From: Roseivirga echinicomitans
GTDB lineage: Bacteria > Bacteroidota > Bacteroidia > Cytophagales > Cyclobacteriaceae
DNA: 64,000 nt
Direction of reading: 5' to 3'
Assembly (NCBI RefSeq): GCF_001592935.1
Contig: NZ_LRDB01000045.1
Location: 120,653-184,652, forward strand
The position numbers and the translations under genes are program-made. Shown here in pieces: positions 47,064-56,353 of this stretch (the stretch's first letter is position 1; every line of letters starts with the position of its first letter). The notes below the pieces were generated by a model. It saw only the letters and a list, made by a program, of their open reading frames with translations, did no database searches and was not told where the DNA came from.

Positions 47064-47606
47064 CTAAAACTGATAATAAGGACTGATCATTAAATAGACA
47101 ATAACGCCTGTGACAGACACATATAACCAAATGGGATAAGTGTACTTCACAATTTTCTTATGTTTGTCAATCATACCACTCCAAGCGTAGAAAAAGGCCA
47201 AAAGCACTAAGGGAACTACACCAATTGACAATACAATATGGCTGATCAAGAAGAAATAATAAACTGACTTTATTGCGCCTTCTCCTTCAAATGCTGTTGA
47301 AGGTGCGGAAGCATGATAGGTTACGTAGCAAAGTAAAAACAGCGTTCCTAATACAAGGGCAGCAGTATTAAACTTTCTGTGTAAGGCCACGTTCTTCTTT
47401 ACCTTAATGGCCATCAAAGCAAAGATCAAACAAAGGGAAGTAAGTGTGTTGATCACTCCAATTACATGAGGTAAATTATACACCCAGTCTCCTAAATCAA
47501 GCTTCTGAGGCAGCCCTAGTAATATGGCTACAGCCAAGGGAATAGCTACGGATAAAATCCTTATCCAAAGCATCGATTTCTTTTGCTTCAAATCAATCTT
47601 ACTCAT
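47064..47606 (-). CDS. DUF420 family membrane protein
   Basis: This 180-residue protein has about five membrane helices and conserved His positions (LHRKFN, HASAPSTAFEG, ISHIVLSIG) matching DUF420, a family related to CtaM, which in Bacillus is needed for haem oxidase activity. Its place in a cytochrome oxidase cluster supports an assembly role. It overlaps the Sco-like gene by eight bases. Confidence 0.88.
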   Translation of the reverse strand: MSKIDLKQKKSMLWIRILSVAIPLAVAILLGLPQKLDLGDWVYNLPHVIGVINTLTSLCLIFALMAIKVKKNVALHRKFNTAALVLGTLFLLCYVTYHASAPSTAFEGEGAIKSVYYFFLISHIVLSIGVVPLVLLAFFYAWSGMIDKHKKIVKYTYPIWLYVSVTGVIVYLMISPYYQF

Positions 47607-48198
47607 TCTCTAAGTCTATCGTTTGCAAAATTCTTACTTCAAGAATCAACCTATCAGTTTCTTCTCTCTCCATAATATTATAGTAGCCTCTAATTCTATT
47701 TTTAGCATCTATCAATATCACTCTGTTGTCGAGGTCTGACATTACCATACCACAGTATTTCAAATTGCTCCAGCTGGTTGAATCAAGTTCTTTGAAATGC
47801 CAGAACTCATCCATAAACGTAACTCGTTGGTTATAGCCCGTAATCGCATCGGTTTGAATTGAAGCCTGATTGAGGTACGACAACATCTGGATGTCTGGAT
47901 TGTTATAAAACACATCCTGCACCTTTTCTAGCTCTTCCAGTCTTGTTTTAAGCACAGGCCCATCCATTCTTTCAAAATGGATCACTTTAGTGATACCCAT
48001 CTCTAGCTCTGGACTCTTTACTATGTATTGTTCTGTATTTCTTTCCAAGCAAGTTACTTGACGCAAAGTATCCCCTATTCCATTGGTATAGTAAATTGGG
48101 ATTTGAAATTGGTTCTTGCCAAAGCCCTTCAGAAATAGAAAGATCAGTGCTGGCAGCAGAATCAATAAGAATAAGTATAGTCCTTTCTTGTTCTTCAT
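47599..48198 (-). CDS. Sco-like protein lacking copper-binding cysteines
   Basis: This 199-residue protein occupies the position of an SCO/SenC copper chaperone. It has one N-terminal membrane anchor and a thioredoxin-like body with FYNNPDIQMLSYLNQ, DEFWHFKEL, RVILIDAKNRIRGYYNI and ETDRLILEVRIL, which align by eye with typical Sco sequences. The CxxxC copper motif and the later conserved His are missing, so it is unlikely to carry copper as a normal Sco does. It might be structural or have a different function. It follows a terminator after the oxidase genes. Confidence 0.72.
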   Translation of the reverse strand: MKNKKGLYLFLLILLPALIFLFLKGFGKNQFQIPIYYTNGIGDTLRQVTCLERNTEQYIVKSPELEMGITKVIHFERMDGPVLKTRLEELEKVQDVFYNNPDIQMLSYLNQASIQTDAITGYNQRVTFMDEFWHFKELDSTSWSNLKYCGMVMSDLDNRVILIDAKNRIRGYYNIMEREETDRLILEVRILQTIDLENE

Positions 48199-48213
48199 AA
48201 TACTTCGTTCAAC

Positions 48214-48243
48214 AAAAAATCAGACCAATTGCTCAGTCTGATT
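48214..48243 (-). terminator. Terminator after cytochrome oxidase subunit IV gene
   Basis: On the minus strand AATCAGAC and GTCTGATT (eight pairs) flank a loop of 10 bases and lead into TTTTTTG. It separates the structural oxidase genes from the Sco-like and DUF genes; some read-through probably feeds the latter. Confidence 0.8.
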
Positions 48244-48273
48244 CTATAATATTCTTAAATATAGTTCTTATCC

Positions 48274-48645
48274 CTAATGACTGTCATCGACCTGTTCAGA
48301 ACCGGCAGGATGATAATCAACAGTTCCTCTACTGCTTTTCACTGCACCACCTTCTAACTCTACTAGCGCTACAATAAGCCACACAATAAAGACCATTGGG
48401 AGTATAACCGAGTATATTAAACCTTTCACCTCATGTCCTAAGTGCATAAACTCACTTACAATGTAAAATGCTTTAACAATGGTTAGTCCCACGAAGATTA
48501 CATTTCTAAGTGTGCCTGCATCCATCATAAAGGCAAATGCATATTCAATTGCCGTAATGAGAGCAAGAATCCCTGCAATTTTCCAAATACCGCGAATTTT
48601 GTTCTTATCTACTGGTTGTACAACCACGTTTGATGTTTGTTCCAT
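48274..48645 (-). CDS. Cytochrome c oxidase subunit IV family protein
   Basis: This 123-residue protein has three membrane helices, with FVGLTIVKAFYIVSEFMHLG in the middle, typical of the small subunit IV that stabilises bacterial haem-copper oxidases. It lies just after subunit III. A terminator follows within 60 bases, making it the last gene of the main oxidase transcript. Confidence 0.87.
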   Translation of the reverse strand: MEQTSNVVVQPVDKNKIRGIWKIAGILALITAIEYAFAFMMDAGTLRNVIFVGLTIVKAFYIVSEFMHLGHEVKGLIYSVILPMVFIVWLIVALVELEGGAVKSSRGTVDYHPAGSEQVDDSH

Positions 48646-48661
48646 AGTATATATAATGTCC

Positions 48662-49426
48662 TTAAATCAAATAGAAGAATGTAAAAACGAAGACCCAAAC
48701 TAGATCTACAAAGTGCCAATACAAACCAACTTTTTCAATCATTTCATAATGCCCTCTTCTTTCGTACATACCATTGGCAGCATTGAAGAAAGTAATGATA
48801 TTAATGACTACTCCTGAGAATACGTGGAAACCGTGGAAACCAGTAATAAAGAAGAATAGTGCAGCAAATGCTGGTGGTCCGTATTGATTGAAGCTCAAGC
48901 CAGCTCCCATAATTTCATAGTTCTCTACCCATCTACCGTTTAAGAAAACGTCACCGATAGTGGCTACACCGCTTCCAGAAATAAAGTGAGACCATTCCCA
49001 AGCTTGGCAACTTAAGAATGCAATACCACCAATAATGGTCCAAAGCATCCATTTCACCACGCCCTTTTTATCCATTCTCTGACCTGCTTCTACGGCTAAA
49101 ACCATAGTTACCGAGCTTAGAATAAGTATAAAAGTCATTAGACCTACAAATATCAGGGGCCATTCTTGGCCATGTACTCCTGGGAAGGCATCATATACCT
49201 TTTCTGGAATTGGCCAATATTCAGTAGAGAACACAAAATCGCTAGGATCTCCTTTATAAGCAGGGGCACTCCATCTAAGGAATGCGTATGTGATCAAAAG
49301 GCCGGAGAAAGTGAAGGCATCTGAAAGCAGGAAAAACCACATCATGAGTTTTCCATAGCTCGCCTTAAGAGGCGCAACCCCACCTGCCCATAAGCTCTTG
49401 TTGCCGACTGTAGCTGTAGTAGCCAT
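48662..49426 (-). CDS. ctaE: Cytochrome c oxidase subunit III
   Basis: This 254-residue membrane protein is the main subunit III. It has about seven helices, the ITGFHGFHVFSG segment and C-terminal YWHFVDLVWVFVF, the family signatures. A paralogue of similar type precedes it, so this oxidase may be unusual in having two subunit III-like proteins. Confidence 0.9.
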   Translation of the reverse strand: MATTATVGNKSLWAGGVAPLKASYGKLMMWFFLLSDAFTFSGLLITYAFLRWSAPAYKGDPSDFVFSTEYWPIPEKVYDAFPGVHGQEWPLIFVGLMTFILILSSVTMVLAVEAGQRMDKKGVVKWMLWTIIGGIAFLSCQAWEWSHFISGSGVATIGDVFLNGRWVENYEIMGAGLSFNQYGPPAFAALFFFITGFHGFHVFSGVVINIITFFNAANGMYERRGHYEMIEKVGLYWHFVDLVWVFVFTFFYLI

Positions 49427-49442
49427 AGTTAATAGGTTCTAG

Positions 49443-50027
49443 TTAATGGTTAAGTAATAAAAATATAAACAAGTATATCCAAAGTCCGCCTAAAAAGTGC
49501 CAAAAAGTTGAGCACATTTCCATGTTCAACATATTTTCAGAATTCACTTTTAGCTTGAAAGACGAAACTAATAGATATAAAAGATAAATCACAGCAGCTA
49601 CTAAATGTAGACCATGCAAACCTGTAAAGATGTACAAGAAACTCCCTGCAGGATTACCCACAAAGAATACACCTGCATCAACCATTTGCCCCCAGGCCAT
49701 AAACTGCCCTATCAGGAAAGCCATGCCCAAAACAAAAGTGATACTTAAAGCTATTCGTACTTTTACAAAATCGTTCTTTTTTGCAGAAAGGTATGCCCAA
49801 TGCATAAACCCACTGCTCGCAATAATAACTACCGAGGTGCTCCAGAAAAGAGAGGGCAAGTCATACTCCAACCAGTTTCCACTGGCTTGTCTTACAATAT
49901 GCGCACTGGTAAAAGCCGCGAATATCATTACCACGGTAACAATGAACAACCACATCGCAAATTTCTTTGGATGCATTGAAAGCGGTTGCTCCGCTGCGTT
50001 ATCCACTAATTGATAATTTTCTGTCAT
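49443..50027 (-). CDS. Second cytochrome oxidase subunit III-like protein
   Basis: This 194-residue protein resembles subunit III with five helices, including IFTGLHGLHLVAAVIY and a C-terminal TFWHFLGGLWIYLF, but it is shorter and lacks the first two helices of full subunit III. It overlaps the haem O synthase gene by one base (TAATG). It may be a second structural subunit of the same oxidase. Confidence 0.87.
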   Translation of the reverse strand: MTENYQLVDNAAEQPLSMHPKKFAMWLFIVTVVMIFAAFTSAHIVRQASGNWLEYDLPSLFWSTSVVIIASSGFMHWAYLSAKKNDFVKVRIALSITFVLGMAFLIGQFMAWGQMVDAGVFFVGNPAGSFLYIFTGLHGLHLVAAVIYLLYLLVSSFKLKVNSENMLNMEMCSTFWHFLGGLWIYLFIFLLLNH

Positions 50028-50929
50028 TATTTCACCATGTCCAATAAGTAAGCAATCTGCACGATCGGTAAATAGAGAAATGAACCAAACATAATTCTCA
50101 ATGCTGATTTTCTAGATTGATCGCGCATCAACTTAATCGTCTGCGTCAAAAACAAAACCCCACAAATGGTAGCCACTATTCCTGAATTAATGCCCGTAAT
50201 ACCAAAATAGGTAGGCAACAAGCCCAACGGAATCAAGAATAGCGTATAAGTCATTATCTGAAAAGCCGTCTTCATGTCCTTTTCTCCTTTTACAGGAAGA
50301 AGTTTAAAACCTGCCTTTTTGTAATCTTCATCGGCTACCCATGCAATTGCCCAGAAATGCGGAAACTGCCAAATAAACTGGATACCGAAAATAATCATTG
50401 CCTCGTGGCTAATCATACCTGTAGCTGCTACCCAACCCAATAAAGGAGGTAATGCACCAGGAAAGGCACCCACAAACACAGCTATTGGTCCTACTCTTTT
50501 CAATGGTGTATATACAAAGCTGTACAGTATCATTGATAAAACAGCCAAACCAACGGTTAATAAGTTAGTAGACAAATAAAGCACTAGAATACCAGCAGCA
50601 GCCACAATAGCTGCAAACCACAAGGCTTCATTTTTAGAAAGTCGATTGGTAGGTAAAGGACGATTTTGCGTGCGTTTCATCATCGCATCATAATCCTTTT
50701 CAATTACTTGATTGATGGTACAAGAAGCGCCTGAAATTAAAAATCCACCAATAAATAGCATGGTTAACTGCATCCAATCTACATTGCCCCCCATGGCTAA
50801 GGCATAGCCAAAGGCAGAAGAGAAAGACACCAAAAGTGATAGTCTCATCTTAACCAACTCCAAATAAGCCTTGGCTTTTTGAGCGATTGACTCCCCTACT
50901 CCAATATTTGCAGAACTACCTGATATCAT
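50027..50929 (-). CDS. ctaB: Protohaem IX farnesyltransferase (haem O synthase)
   Basis: CtaB/CyoE adds a farnesyl group to haem B to make haem O, the first step to haem A. The 300-residue protein has about nine helices and the prenyltransferase motifs NQVIEKDYDAMMKRTQNRP and DEDYKKAGFKLLPV. It lies four bases from the haem A synthase gene. Confidence 0.94.
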   Translation of the reverse strand: MISGSSANIGVGESIAQKAKAYLELVKMRLSLLVSFSSAFGYALAMGGNVDWMQLTMLFIGGFLISGASCTINQVIEKDYDAMMKRTQNRPLPTNRLSKNEALWFAAIVAAAGILVLYLSTNLLTVGLAVLSMILYSFVYTPLKRVGPIAVFVGAFPGALPPLLGWVAATGMISHEAMIIFGIQFIWQFPHFWAIAWVADEDYKKAGFKLLPVKGEKDMKTAFQIMTYTLFLIPLGLLPTYFGITGINSGIVATICGVLFLTQTIKLMRDQSRKSALRIMFGSFLYLPIVQIAYLLDMVK

Positions 50930-50933
50930 TCAG

Positions 50934-51983
50934 TCAACTTGTTTGTATTCTTTTATTTCCTAAAAGCAACAGTACATAATACTGTACTCCAATAATTAAT
51001 GTTCCTAATAACAAATGTATTGGCTGTATAGCCGCTGGCACACCGAAATATGCCATAATCACTCCACTTAAAACTTCCGTACCTACAATCAGCAACATAA
51101 TCGCTCCGTATAACTTTAGTTTTTGAGGAGCATCCTTTTTAAGTGTTAATAGCCAAACCAAATAAAGGTGTAAGCCCAACAATAAAATGGAGTATGATCT
51201 ATGAATTAGAAACTCAGTCCCCAGCTTCGCGATCCATTCTGTTCTTGCGAAATGATCAGCCACAACATCGATAACCTCCCTCACTTGTGTTCCAATTACA
51301 ATTTGAGGTAATGTGGCAATGAAGCAAATCAACAATACTGTTCTGAGCTTAGCAGTTCCTTCCAGATTTAAATTAAGCACTTCTCTTTTCGATCTATAAT
51401 ACACATAGATCAACAGACAAACGATCAATAAAGCGAGTAACATGTGAATAGTAATCATCCAATGTAACAAGTTAGTACTCACTACAATTGACCCGATCCA
51501 CCCCTGAAACCCAACCAATACAAATGCAATAAAAGAAAGAACGGTAATGGTTCTATCGGTTTTCCAATATCGAATAGACATTATAAATGTCCCGAAAATC
51601 AAAAGTCCGATAACCGCACCCACTAAGCGGTTAATGTATTCTGTCAGTGTTTTAGTAGCATTAAATTCTTCTTCAGTTAGAATGTCAGGATCATTTAAAA
51701 TCTGATCAGCCAACTCGTCAAAACCAAACGCTGTGAGGTAACTTACAAACCTCTTATTCTTCTCTGCCCTTTCTAAGGCGTAAACTTCTTTGTAATCAGG
51801 AGGAAGTTGACTGACATCTGTTGGTGGCACCCAACTCCCAAAACACTTGGGCCAGTCTGGACATCCCATTCCCGACCCAGTGGTTCTTACGACTCCTCCA
51901 ATTAAAATCAGGAGGTAAACCGCAATTACCGTGACGGCAGAAAACCGTCTAAAAGCTCGTCCGTTAGTGGCCTTTTGATCCAT
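50934..51983 (-). CDS. ctaA: Haem A synthase (COX15/CtaA)
   Basis: CtaA oxidises the methyl group of haem O to give haem A. The 349-residue protein starts at the ATG at 51983 (a TTG one codon earlier is less likely) and has eight helices with conserved GGVVRTTGSGMGCPDWPKC, EYINRLVGA and late HRSYSILL histidines. It overlaps the end of the subunit I gene by 20 bases. Confidence 0.93.
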   Translation of the reverse strand: MDQKATNGRAFRRFSAVTVIAVYLLILIGGVVRTTGSGMGCPDWPKCFGSWVPPTDVSQLPPDYKEVYALERAEKNKRFVSYLTAFGFDELADQILNDPDILTEEEFNATKTLTEYINRLVGAVIGLLIFGTFIMSIRYWKTDRTITVLSFIAFVLVGFQGWIGSIVVSTNLLHWMITIHMLLALLIVCLLIYVYYRSKREVLNLNLEGTAKLRTVLLICFIATLPQIVIGTQVREVIDVVADHFARTEWIAKLGTEFLIHRSYSILLLGLHLYLVWLLTLKKDAPQKLKLYGAIMLLIVGTEVLSGVIMAYFGVPAAIQPIHLLLGTLIIGVQYYVLLLLGNKRIQTS

Positions 51984-53838
51984 CAATTACGATCTCACTA
52001 GCGCTCTCCTCTTTCTCAATTGCGATCATATCATTCTCATGTGGAAGATTAGAATCCATCGTTTCTGAGAAAGGTACTGTCTGAAGAATAAAGTCTTCTG
52101 GTGCACCCGGCTTAGAGTAATCGTAAGGCCATCTGTAAACTGTTGGTATTTCACCTGGCCAGTTACCATGTCCAGGAACCCTTGGAGTTGTCCATTCCAA
52201 TGTATTCGACTTCCACGGGTTAAGTGGAGCTTTCTTCCCTCTAAATATGCTGTAGAAGAAGTTGAAAAGGAATATAAACTGACCAAAGAAAGTCAAGATT
52301 GCCGCCACACTAATGAATGCATTTAGGTCAGTGAATCCACTGAATGCATCAAAGTTGGTGAACGAGTAATATCTTCTTGGGAAACCTGCAATTCCTATAT
52401 AGTGCATAGGGAAGAATACAGCGTAAATACCAATGAATGTAAGCCAGAAGTGAATGTAGCCTAGTTTTCTATCCAACATTCTACCGAACATTTTAGGGAA
52501 CCAATGGTAAACCCCTGCCAATAATCCGAAAGAAGATGCGGCTCCCATTACTAAGTGAAAGTGAGCTACAACAAAGTAGGTGTCATGCAACTGAATATCA
52601 ATGGCCGAGTTACCTAGGAAAATACCTGTAATACCACCTGAGATAAACACAGACACTAGTCCAATTGAGAACATCATGGCAGGCGTGAAAATGATATTCC
52701 CTCGCCAAAGTGTAGTCAGGTAGTTAAATACTTTTACTGCTGAAGGGATCGCAATGATCAACGTTAGGAACATAAAAATTGAACCTAAGAATGGACTTAA
52801 TCCCGACACGAACATATGGTGCGCCCAAACTACGAATGAAAGCACGGTAATTCCCAACATTGAAATAATCATGGCCTTATAGCCAAAGATTGGTTTTCTA
52901 GAGTTGGTAGCAATAATTTCTGATGTAATACCTAAAGCAGGTAGCAATACAATATATACTTCAGGGTGACCCAAGAACCAGAATAAATGCTGATACAGAA
53001 TTGGGCTACCGCCTACATTTGGAAGTGCCTCACCTCCAATATAAATTTCAGATAAGTAGAATGATGTACCAAAGCTTCTATCCATTACCAATAGTAGGGC
53101 TGCGGCAAACAATACAGGGAAAGATAATACTCCAATCACCGCTGTAAGGAAGAAACTCCAAATTGTTAGCGGCAATCTCGAGAAGGTCATTCCCTTTGTT
53201 CTTAGGTTAATAATTGTGGTGATATAGTTAATACCGCCCAACAATGAAGAAACAATAAAGAATACGATAGCAACAAGCCACAACGTCATTCCAAGTCCTG
53301 AACCATCCATTGCCTGTGGCAATGCGCTTAGCGGTGGGTAAACCACCCAACCTCCTGACGCAGGTCCAGTTTCTAAGAATAATGAGATAAACATGATAAC
53401 ACTGGAAAGGAAAAAGAACCAGTAAGAAAGCATATTCATAAAGCCGGAGGCCATATCCCTTGCGCCAATTTGTAATGGAATAAGGAAGTTACTAAAGGTT
53501 CCACTCAAGCCAGCTGTTAACACAAAGAATACCATGATGGTACCGTGCATGGTTACCAAAGCCAAGTAGAATTGTGGATCTAAGCTACCCTCAGGCTGAA
53601 TCCATTTACCCAAAAGCGGTCTTAACCAAGATAAATCTGCTTCAGGGAATCCCAATTGCAATCTAAAGATCGCAGAAAAGCCTGCACCAATAATTGCCCA
53701 TAGAATACCCGTAATTAGGAATTGCTTGGCAATCGTCTTATGGTCAATTGAGAAAATATACTTTGTGATGAACGTTTCATGATGCTCGTGATCGTGATCA
53801 TCATGTGCGTGTGCATCAATATTTGTTGCTGTTGCCAT
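51964..53838 (-). CDS. ctaD: Cytochrome c oxidase subunit I
   Basis: This 624-residue protein is the catalytic haem-copper subunit. It has FWFLGHPEVYIVLLPALG (CuB His and the linked Tyr), VWAHHMFVSG (CuB His pair) and HDTYFVVAHFHLVMG (haem a3/a ligands), and about 12 helices. The N-terminus (AHAHDDHDHEHHE, residues 9-21) is unusually rich in His. It lies between subunit II and ctaA. A His-rich N-terminus occurs in other Bacteroidota subunit I proteins from memory and may bind metal. Confidence 0.96.
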   Translation of the reverse strand: MATATNIDAHAHDDHDHEHHETFITKYIFSIDHKTIAKQFLITGILWAIIGAGFSAIFRLQLGFPEADLSWLRPLLGKWIQPEGSLDPQFYLALVTMHGTIMVFFVLTAGLSGTFSNFLIPLQIGARDMASGFMNMLSYWFFFLSSVIMFISLFLETGPASGGWVVYPPLSALPQAMDGSGLGMTLWLVAIVFFIVSSLLGGINYITTIINLRTKGMTFSRLPLTIWSFFLTAVIGVLSFPVLFAAALLLVMDRSFGTSFYLSEIYIGGEALPNVGGSPILYQHLFWFLGHPEVYIVLLPALGITSEIIATNSRKPIFGYKAMIISMLGITVLSFVVWAHHMFVSGLSPFLGSIFMFLTLIIAIPSAVKVFNYLTTLWRGNIIFTPAMMFSIGLVSVFISGGITGIFLGNSAIDIQLHDTYFVVAHFHLVMGAASSFGLLAGVYHWFPKMFGRMLDRKLGYIHFWLTFIGIYAVFFPMHYIGIAGFPRRYYSFTNFDAFSGFTDLNAFISVAAILTFFGQFIFLFNFFYSIFRGKKAPLNPWKSNTLEWTTPRVPGHGNWPGEIPTVYRWPYDYSKPGAPEDFILQTVPFSETMDSNLPHENDMIAIEKEESASEIVIDGSKGH

Positions 53839-53856
53839 CTTAATATATTGGTCTTA

Positions 53857-54897
53857 TTAATTACTCTCGTTAATGCCCGCTGTAACTACGGCCAACTCTC
53901 TCAAATTCTCAGGTACCTGAGACATATAATCTGGGTTTTTTGATAACCAAGATTTCTGCTCAGCTTTCCATTTGTCGTATTCTTCAGGCTCTAACACCGT
54001 CACAACTTTTCTCATCGCAAAATGAGAAGTACCACAAATTTCAGCACAAGCCAATTCAAAGTTGAATTCAGGATTGTTTTCCTCAATTCGCATTTCTTCC
54101 GTTGTTTTATTCGGAACAAACCAAAACTGAGTTGGCATACCAGGAACAGCATCCATTTTTAACCTCATATGAGGCATGTAAACACTATGCAATACGTCCT
54201 TCGCTCTAATTTTCAATAATACAGGCCTTCCTTTAGGAAGGACAATCGAAATGTTTTCGAAGTCATCAAAGTTGTTCTTGTCTGTAAAGTCAACCCCCAA
54301 TTGATTCGTAGCATCGATCAAACGATAGTCATAAGCTCCAACCTCATTGTCCATTCCACCATAGCGAATCAACCAAGCAAATTGTTGCCCAGTAATTTCA
54401 ATTTGTTCTGCATCCTCTGGTGCCTTACTTGTAATGTCAGACCAAGCTGCAAAACCAGATATTACCAACCATGTCAAAACAATAGCAGGTACACCTGTCC
54501 ATAAAAGCTCTAGTTTATTGTTGTGCGGATAAAATTCAGCTCTATGATTCTCTCTATACCTGTACTTATAGGCAAATACAAAAAGTAAAATGTGAGTAAT
54601 TATAAATACAATACCCGTAATCCACATTGTTCTCCAGAACAACTTATCCGTAAGTACACCATGATCAGATGCCACAGGGGGATCATACGAATCAAAGTAT
54701 GCATATGAATACCATGCCATTAAACCGAAGAAGAGCACCATGAAAACCACCATCAGAATGGCATTCACCTCATTACTTCCTGTGATTGACTTCTCATCAG
54801 AACCTTTTACAATACTGATCAATCTACTTACTCTGAAGATCAACAAAAGGATCGCCAGTACTAAGAAAATCGCTAAAACTATATAAAACCCGAACAT
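53857..54897 (-). CDS. ctaC: Cytochrome c oxidase subunit II
   Basis: This 346-residue protein has two or three N-terminal membrane helices and a periplasmic CuA domain with HSVYMPHMRLKMDAVPGMPT and CAEICGTSHFAMRK, whose Cys, His and Met residues hold CuA. There is no fused cytochrome c domain, so this is an aa3-type rather than a caa3-type oxidase; electrons may come from ActA's haem domain. It starts 18 bases after actF. Confidence 0.93.
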   Translation of the reverse strand: MFGFYIVLAIFLVLAILLLIFRVSRLISIVKGSDEKSITGSNEVNAILMVVFMVLFFGLMAWYSYAYFDSYDPPVASDHGVLTDKLFWRTMWITGIVFIITHILLFVFAYKYRYRENHRAEFYPHNNKLELLWTGVPAIVLTWLVISGFAAWSDITSKAPEDAEQIEITGQQFAWLIRYGGMDNEVGAYDYRLIDATNQLGVDFTDKNNFDDFENISIVLPKGRPVLLKIRAKDVLHSVYMPHMRLKMDAVPGMPTQFWFVPNKTTEEMRIEENNPEFNFELACAEICGTSHFAMRKVVTVLEPEEYDKWKAEQKSWLSKNPDYMSQVPENLRELAVVTAGINESN

Positions 54898-54915
54898 ATC
54901 TTTAATTTACTCTTA

Positions 54916-56334
54916 TTAAATATGATGATGTTTTGCCTCTTCATACATTGGATGGTTTTTAGCCACCAACGCAGACTTAGATAAGGCACTTAAGGTGACG
55001 AACACAAACGCTACTCCGAATACCAAGAACAAGCCAATTTCTGTAAGTCCAAATGCGCCATTTTCGCCCATAGTACCTGGTGTTACCATCAAGTAGAAAT
55101 CGATCCAATGACCTGCCAAAACCACGATACAAACGATTTTCAAGAATACATTCAATCGTTTTGCATCCCTCGTCATAAACGTAAGGAGTGGGAAAAGGAA
55201 GTTCATGATTAGATTAATGAAGAAGAATGGTGCGTATTTATCACTCAACAATCTTTCTACAAAGTATACTGATTCCTCAGGAATGTTTGCGTAGTAAATC
55301 AATAGGAATTGAGAGAACCAGATGTACGTCCAGAAGATGCTGAAAGCGAAAATGAATTTACCCAAATCATGTAAGTGATTGGCCGTTACTTGTGATAAGT
55401 AACCCGCTTCCTTCAATAAAATAGTTACAAGTGTAATAAAGGCCAAGCCTGTTACCCACCAACTTGCAAACACATACCAACCAAACATGGTAGAGAACCA
55501 GTGAACGTCAATTGACATGATCCAATCCCAAGCTGCTATTGATGAAGTTACAGCAAATACCACTAAGAATATTGCTGAGAATTTTCTCATTTTAAACCAA
55601 TAGCTGTCTCCACCTAGTTCATCTTCGGCCATAGCCAAAGACTTGATTTTTTTGAACAAGAAATACCATGCTCCGAAGAACAATGTCATTCTTAACACAA
55701 AGAAAACTGGGAAAGAACCTCCTTCTAAAGGAAGAAAGAAATAGCTGCTTTTTCCTGCAATCAATGCATCGAAATGAGTGTTCAAATCTCCATTAGGTAG
55801 AAATTTGTTATATAAGTCACTATGTGTCCAGTGAAATATGTCATGACCGAAAATAAAGAAAGTAGCGATCATAAGCACAAATGCATATGGCAACCAACTC
55901 CCCATTGCTAAGGGTACTCTCAACAAATAAGTAGACCATCCCGCTTGAGATGCATACTGTAGTGTGAAGAAGAATATTCCAATTAAGCCTAAGCCAACAA
56001 AGTAAACATTGTTGATCCAAAGGTTTACACCAAGCCTTTTTAGCCAACCACCGTTGTCAGCTGCTCCTGCTTCGTGTCCTTCACCTGATTCATCAGATAC
56101 CATTCCGCCATGGGCGTCACTATCACCACCACTGTGGTCTTCGCTAGCGTTTGTTTCATGATCATCAGAAGCTCCAGCATCGTGTTGCTCCGTTCCTTCA
56201 TGATCTCCTGTGGCTGCTTCATGTCCTCCGCCTGGGAATATTGCACTTACAAGCAGCAATACAAACCCAATGATGGCTACGAGATAAAGCTTCTTTTTTA
56301 AGCCTGTCGTAAATTCAAATCTTTCTTTTGCCAT
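54916..56334 (-). CDS. actF: Alternative complex III subunit ActF
   Basis: ActF is one of the two NrfD-like-size membrane subunits of the quinol:cytochrome c oxidoreductase. The 472-residue protein has about ten helices. Residues about 34-92, between the first two helices, form a His/Asp/Glu/Ser-rich loop (DHEGTEQHDAGASDDHETN and onward) with at least seven His. It precedes the oxidase subunit II gene. Confidence 0.9.
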   Translation of the reverse strand: MAKERFEFTTGLKKKLYLVAIIGFVLLLVSAIFPGGGHEAATGDHEGTEQHDAGASDDHETNASEDHSGGDSDAHGGMVSDESGEGHEAGAADNGGWLKRLGVNLWINNVYFVGLGLIGIFFFTLQYASQAGWSTYLLRVPLAMGSWLPYAFVLMIATFFIFGHDIFHWTHSDLYNKFLPNGDLNTHFDALIAGKSSYFFLPLEGGSFPVFFVLRMTLFFGAWYFLFKKIKSLAMAEDELGGDSYWFKMRKFSAIFLVVFAVTSSIAAWDWIMSIDVHWFSTMFGWYVFASWWVTGLAFITLVTILLKEAGYLSQVTANHLHDLGKFIFAFSIFWTYIWFSQFLLIYYANIPEESVYFVERLLSDKYAPFFFINLIMNFLFPLLTFMTRDAKRLNVFLKIVCIVVLAGHWIDFYLMVTPGTMGENGAFGLTEIGLFLVFGVAFVFVTLSALSKSALVAKNHPMYEEAKHHHI

Positions 56335-56353
56335 TTTCTAAAAAATTTGGGGG

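Noticed and set aside
49630..50013. Long open frame on the plus strand opposite the second subunit III-like gene
   Set aside because: It is antisense to a strongly supported membrane gene, has no family signature and no promoter, and its Ser/Thr/Lys-rich composition fits a shadow frame.
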